Translations under genes and position numbers: made by a program
Part shown: in pieces, positions 5,306 through 7,581 of the stretch
Position numbering within the stretch: position 1 is the first letter of the stretch
Layout of the letters: each line of letters begins with the position of its first letter
NCBI GenBank assembly: GCA_023451855.1
Contig: JAEXXY010000030.1
Coordinates: 1-7,581, forward strand
Source: Actinomycetes bacterium
GTDB lineage: Bacteria > Actinomycetota > Actinomycetes > Actinomycetales > Dermatophilaceae
Reading direction: 5' to 3'
DNA: 7,581 nt
The notes under the pieces: model-generated
Told to the model about the DNA's origin: nothing
Seen by the model: the letters and a program-made list of their open reading frames with translations, nothing else
Databases searched by the model: none

Positions 5306-6975
5306 GCGCCCTCGCCCCCGCCGCCACGAACACCGGCGTCAACGGCGTCGCGCTCGCCGTCCTCGTCTTCTTCTTCGTCCTCGTCGCAGGTGCCGGCTTC
5401 TGGGCCGCGCGCTGGCGGCGTCCGCAGAGCATGGAGAGCCTCGAGGAGTGGGGCCTCGGCGGCCGGAGCTTCGGCACGTGGATCACGTGGTTCCTGCTCG
5501 GCGGCGACCTCTACACGGCCTACACGTTCGTCGCCGTCCCGGCCGCCATGTGGGCCTTCGGCGCGGTCAACGGCTTCTTCGCCGTGCCGTACACGATCGT
5601 GCTCTACCCGATCATCTTCGTCTTCATGTCGCGTCTGTGGTCGGTGTCGCACCGGCACGGCTACGTGACGCCGGCCGACTTCGTGCAGGGGCGGTCCGGC
5701 TCCCGCGGCCTGTCGCTCGCCGTCGCGGTCACCGGCTTCCTCGCGACGATGCCGTACATCGCCCTGCAGCTCGTCGGCATCCAGGCCGTCCTCGAGGTCG
5801 CGGGCGTCGGCGCCGGCGGCAACTGGGTCCAGAACGACCTGCCGCTCTTCATCGCCTTCCTCGTGCTCGCTCTCTACACCTACACCTCGGGCCTGCGCGC
5901 GCCGGCGATCATCGCGTTCGTCAAGGACATCCTCATCTACATCGTCATCATCGTCGCGGTCATCTACCTGCCGTCGAAGGTCGGCGGCTGGGGTCACGTC
6001 TTCGACGCGGCGAAGGACAAGATGACGACGACGAAGAACCCCGCCACCGGCAACCCGAACGTGTTCATCCCGGGCCCGAAGGCGTACTGGGCCTACGCGA
6101 CGCTCGCCCTCGGCTCGGCGCTGGCCCTGTTCATGTACCCGCACTCGGTCACGGCGAGCCTGTCGGCCAAGAACCGCAACACGATCCGCAAGAACGCCTC
6201 GATCCTGCCGGCGTACTCGTTCCTGCTCGGCCTGCTCGCACTGCTGGGCTGGGTCGCGATCGCCGCGGGCACCAAGCCGATCGGCCTCGACGGCAAGGTC
6301 AACGGCCAGCTCGTCATCCCGCAGCTGTTCGAGGACATGTTCCCGGCCTGGTTCGCGGGTGTCGCCTTCGCCGCCATCGCCATCGGTGCGCTCGTGCCGG
6401 CCGCGATCATGTCGATCGCCGCGGCCAACACGTTCACGCGCAACATCTACAAGGCGTGGATCAAACCCGACGCGACGGAGCAGCAGGAGGCAAAGGTCAG
6501 CAAGATCACCTCGCTCGTCGTCAAGGCGTTCGCGCTGGTCTTCGTGCTCGCGCTCGACAAGAGCAACGCGATCAACTTCCAGCTCCTCGGCGGCATCTGG
6601 ATCCTCCAGACGTTCCCGGCGCTGGTGTTCTACCTCTACACCCGCTGGTTCCACCGCTGGGCGCTGCTCGCCGGCTGGGCCGTCGGCATGGTCTACGGCA
6701 CGATCGCTGCGTACAACGTGACGAACAAGGCGACCGGGGCGCACTTCGCCGGCTCCGTCGCCAACATGCCGCTCATCGGCCAGCTCGGCTACATCGCCGT
6801 CACGGCGTTCGCCATCAACGTCGTCGTCGCCGTCGTGCTGACGCTGGTGCTGCGTGCCGCGAAGGCGCCGGAGGGCCACGACGAGACGATCCCGGCCGAC
6901 TACTTCGCCGACGCGGGGGACCCGCGCGTCGAGAAGCTGAAGACGGGACCGCACGAGCTGACGCCGTCGGCCTGA
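5302..6975 (+). CDS. Sodium:solute symporter (SSS/SLC5 family), monocarboxylate permease MctP-like
   Basis: This is a 557-residue polytopic membrane transporter expected to couple solute uptake to a cation gradient. I count about 13 hydrophobic segments, near 12-35, 57-82, 88-111, 136-160, 180-198, 202-223, 262-281, 300-322, 350-375, 403-420, 425-446, 453-472 and 494-518, as in the SSS LeuT-like fold. Typical family features are the Gly-rich GGRSFGTW (53-60) before helix 2, GGDLYTAYT (67-75) within it, YVTPADFVQGR (121-131), and SIAAANTFTRNIY (371-383) in the helix that usually holds the Na2 site. The closest described member I can suggest is MctP, which takes up lactate, pyruvate and related monocarboxylates in Rhizobium; acetate or another small acid is also possible. 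The start overlaps the DUF3311 stop (ATGA), with GAGAGGA at 5286-5292. The C-terminal 40 residues are polar. Family is firm, substrate is not. Confidence 0.9.
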   Translation: MSALAPAATNTGVNGVALAVLVFFFVLVAGAGFWAARWRRPQSMESLEEWGLGGRSFGTWITWFLLGGDLYTAYTFVAVPAAMWAFGAVNGFFAVPYTIVLYPIIFVFMSRLWSVSHRHGYVTPADFVQGRSGSRGLSLAVAVTGFLATMPYIALQLVGIQAVLEVAGVGAGGNWVQNDLPLFIAFLVLALYTYTSGLRAPAIIAFVKDILIYIVIIVAVIYLPSKVGGWGHVFDAAKDKMTTTKNPATGNPNVFIPGPKAYWAYATLALGSALALFMYPHSVTASLSAKNRNTIRKNASILPAYSFLLGLLALLGWVAIAAGTKPIGLDGKVNGQLVIPQLFEDMFPAWFAGVAFAAIAIGALVPAAIMSIAAANTFTRNIYKAWIKPDATEQQEAKVSKITSLVVKAFALVFVLALDKSNAINFQLLGGIWILQTFPALVFYLYTRWFHRWALLAGWAVGMVYGTIAAYNVTNKATGAHFAGSVANMPLIGQLGYIAVTAFAINVVVAVVLTLVLRAAKAPEGHDETIPADYFADAGDPRVEKLKTGPHELTPSA

Positions 6976-6995
6976 GCGCCGACACGTACGCCGGC

Positions 6996-7031
6996 CGGAG
7001 GGGTCGGGTCCGCACGGACCCGGCCCCTTCG
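6996..7031 (+). terminator. Terminator of the DUF3311-symporter operon
   Basis: A stem of about 16 bp (6996-7011 with 7016-7031) has a 4-base GCAC loop and two G-T wobbles. It begins 21 bp after the symporter stop. It also lies 54 bp past the stop of the converging minus-strand gene, so it may serve both directions. No T-run follows. Confidence 0.75.
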
Positions 7032-7053
7032 CCGTGCCGCGGTCCACTCCCCC

Positions 7054-7073
7054 ACGCCGCCCGACGCCGCCCG
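7054..7073. repeat. Two tandem 10-bp repeats
   Basis: ACGCCGCCCG occurs twice head to tail, followed by a partial third copy (ACG). It lies between the symporter terminator and the stop of the right-edge gene. It is probably simple GC-rich slippage; no role is apparent. Confidence 0.5.
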
Positions 7074-7084
7074 ACGCGGAGACG

Positions 7085-7581
7085 TCAGCCGCGCTCGCGC
7101 TCCGGCGGAATGGCGGCGTGGGCCTCCTCGAGGCCCATCCCCGCCACCTGCAGCAGGTCGAGGGTCAGCGAGCGCAGCTGCGCGAGGACGGTCTCGATGG
7201 CCAGGCTCGACGTCCGCGGGAGGTCGCCGATCTCGGCGGCGACCTCGAGGAGCGCGCTGCGACCGGCGGACGCGGCTGCGTTCTCGGCGAGCGCGCGGGC
7301 CATGACGTCCGTGGCGTCGGCGAGCCGTCCGAGGAGCGTCCGGTAGCTGTCGGGCAAAGTCTCGCCCCGGCCCACGGCGATGGTCACGCGGCGCACGAGC
7401 ACGCGCGCGCTTCGCATCGCGATGTCGAGGGGTTCGACGAGCTCGGCCATCGAGCGCACGCGGGGTGCGTGCCGGCGTCGGGAGAACGGCGAGCTGGTGA
7501 TGACGGCGAGCCCCTCGTCGGCGGCCTGTCGCAGCTCTCGGAGCAGGGACTCGGTGCCCCGGGCCGAAGCCAGCACCTGGG
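7085..7581 (-). CDS. FUSC / aromatic acid exporter-like protein, C-terminal part (partial)
   Basis: The frame is open from the right edge to a TGA at 7085-7087, giving about 165 residues of the C-terminus; the 5' end lies outside the window. An in-frame GTG at 7576 is not taken as the start because the frame continues upstream and no ribosome binding site is visible in the five bases left. The segment is helical, Ala/Arg/Leu rich and lacks membrane helices. The stretch RSMAELVEPLDIAMRSARVL, followed by VRRVTIAV, and the late LAQLRSLTLDLLQVAGM resemble, from memory, the cytoplasmic C-terminal region of actinobacterial FUSC-family proteins, related to aromatic acid exporters. Such proteins have membrane helices upstream, which cannot be checked here. 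It converges with the symporter operon. Confidence 0.6.
   Translation of the reverse strand, partial: QVLASARGTESLLRELRQAADEGLAVITSSPFSRRRHAPRVRSMAELVEPLDIAMRSARVLVRRVTIAVGRGETLPDSYRTLLGRLADATDVMARALAENAAASAGRSALLEVAAEIGDLPRTSSLAIETVLAQLRSLTLDLLQVAGMGLEEAHAAIPPERERG

Noticed and set aside
5263..7047. A 594-codon open frame on the minus strand opposite the symporter
   Set aside because: The product is almost wholly Arg, Asp, Glu, Gly and Val with no fold-like pattern. The plus strand encodes a full SSS transporter.
7574..7576. A GTG start for the right-edge gene at 7576
   Set aside because: The frame stays open to the window edge, and the product resembles only the C-terminal cytoplasmic part of a larger membrane protein.
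1..7581. CRISPR arrays, insertion sequences, att sites, tRNA genes, defence or biosynthetic clusters
   Set aside because: No regularly spaced repeats, transposase or integrase motifs, tRNA-like cloverleaf or related proteins were seen. The base composition is even across the window.

Overview
This is a chromosomal window from a high-GC actinomycete. GC is very high, nearly all codons end in G or C, both GTG and ATG starts occur, and strong GC-rich stem-loops end the genes without U-tracts. The PNPase, S15 and dihydrolipoyl dehydrogenase are all of actinobacterial type, the last closely resembling the Mycobacterium tuberculosis enzyme from memory. I cannot fix the genus; a Micrococcineae-like organism is a guess. 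I see no IS element, phage gene, CRISPR array, tRNA or rRNA. This is mostly conserved core sequence, not an accessory island.

Layout, left to right. (1) The 3' end of an unrecognised plus-strand gene stops at 163 inside a long hairpin. (2) Converging on it from the minus strand is rpsO (30S protein S15, 2624-2893) followed by pnp (polynucleotide phosphorylase, 197-2437). Their 186-bp gap holds two perfect hairpins, in the classic rpsO-pnp order where PNPase expression is controlled by RNA processing and decay. (3) Divergent from rpsO is a 51-codon gene for a two-helix membrane microprotein of DUF6131 type (3145-3300), with a possible general-stress (SigB/SigF-type) promoter in front. (4) A shared convergent terminator separates it from lpdA (3408-4805, minus), encoding the E3 flavoprotein of 2-oxoacid dehydrogenase complexes. 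(5) Divergent from lpdA is a translationally coupled pair: a small two-helix DUF3311 protein (4988-5305) and a sodium:solute symporter of monocarboxylate (MctP-like) type (5302-6975), followed by a terminator. (6) The right edge carries the C-terminal part of a minus-strand FUSC/aromatic acid exporter-like protein (7085 to beyond 7581).

Functional links. rpsO-pnp is a translation/RNA-decay unit. The lpdA/DUF3311-symporter divergon pairs probable uptake of short monocarboxylates with an enzyme needed to oxidise pyruvate; this link is inferred from position. No gap between genes exceeds about 250 bp. The gaps contain terminators, candidate promoters, one inverted repeat and a 12-bp motif shared by the two divergent intergenic regions. 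I did not find a convincing undescribed system. The least-understood parts are the two small membrane proteins, the shared motif and the partial gene at the left edge.
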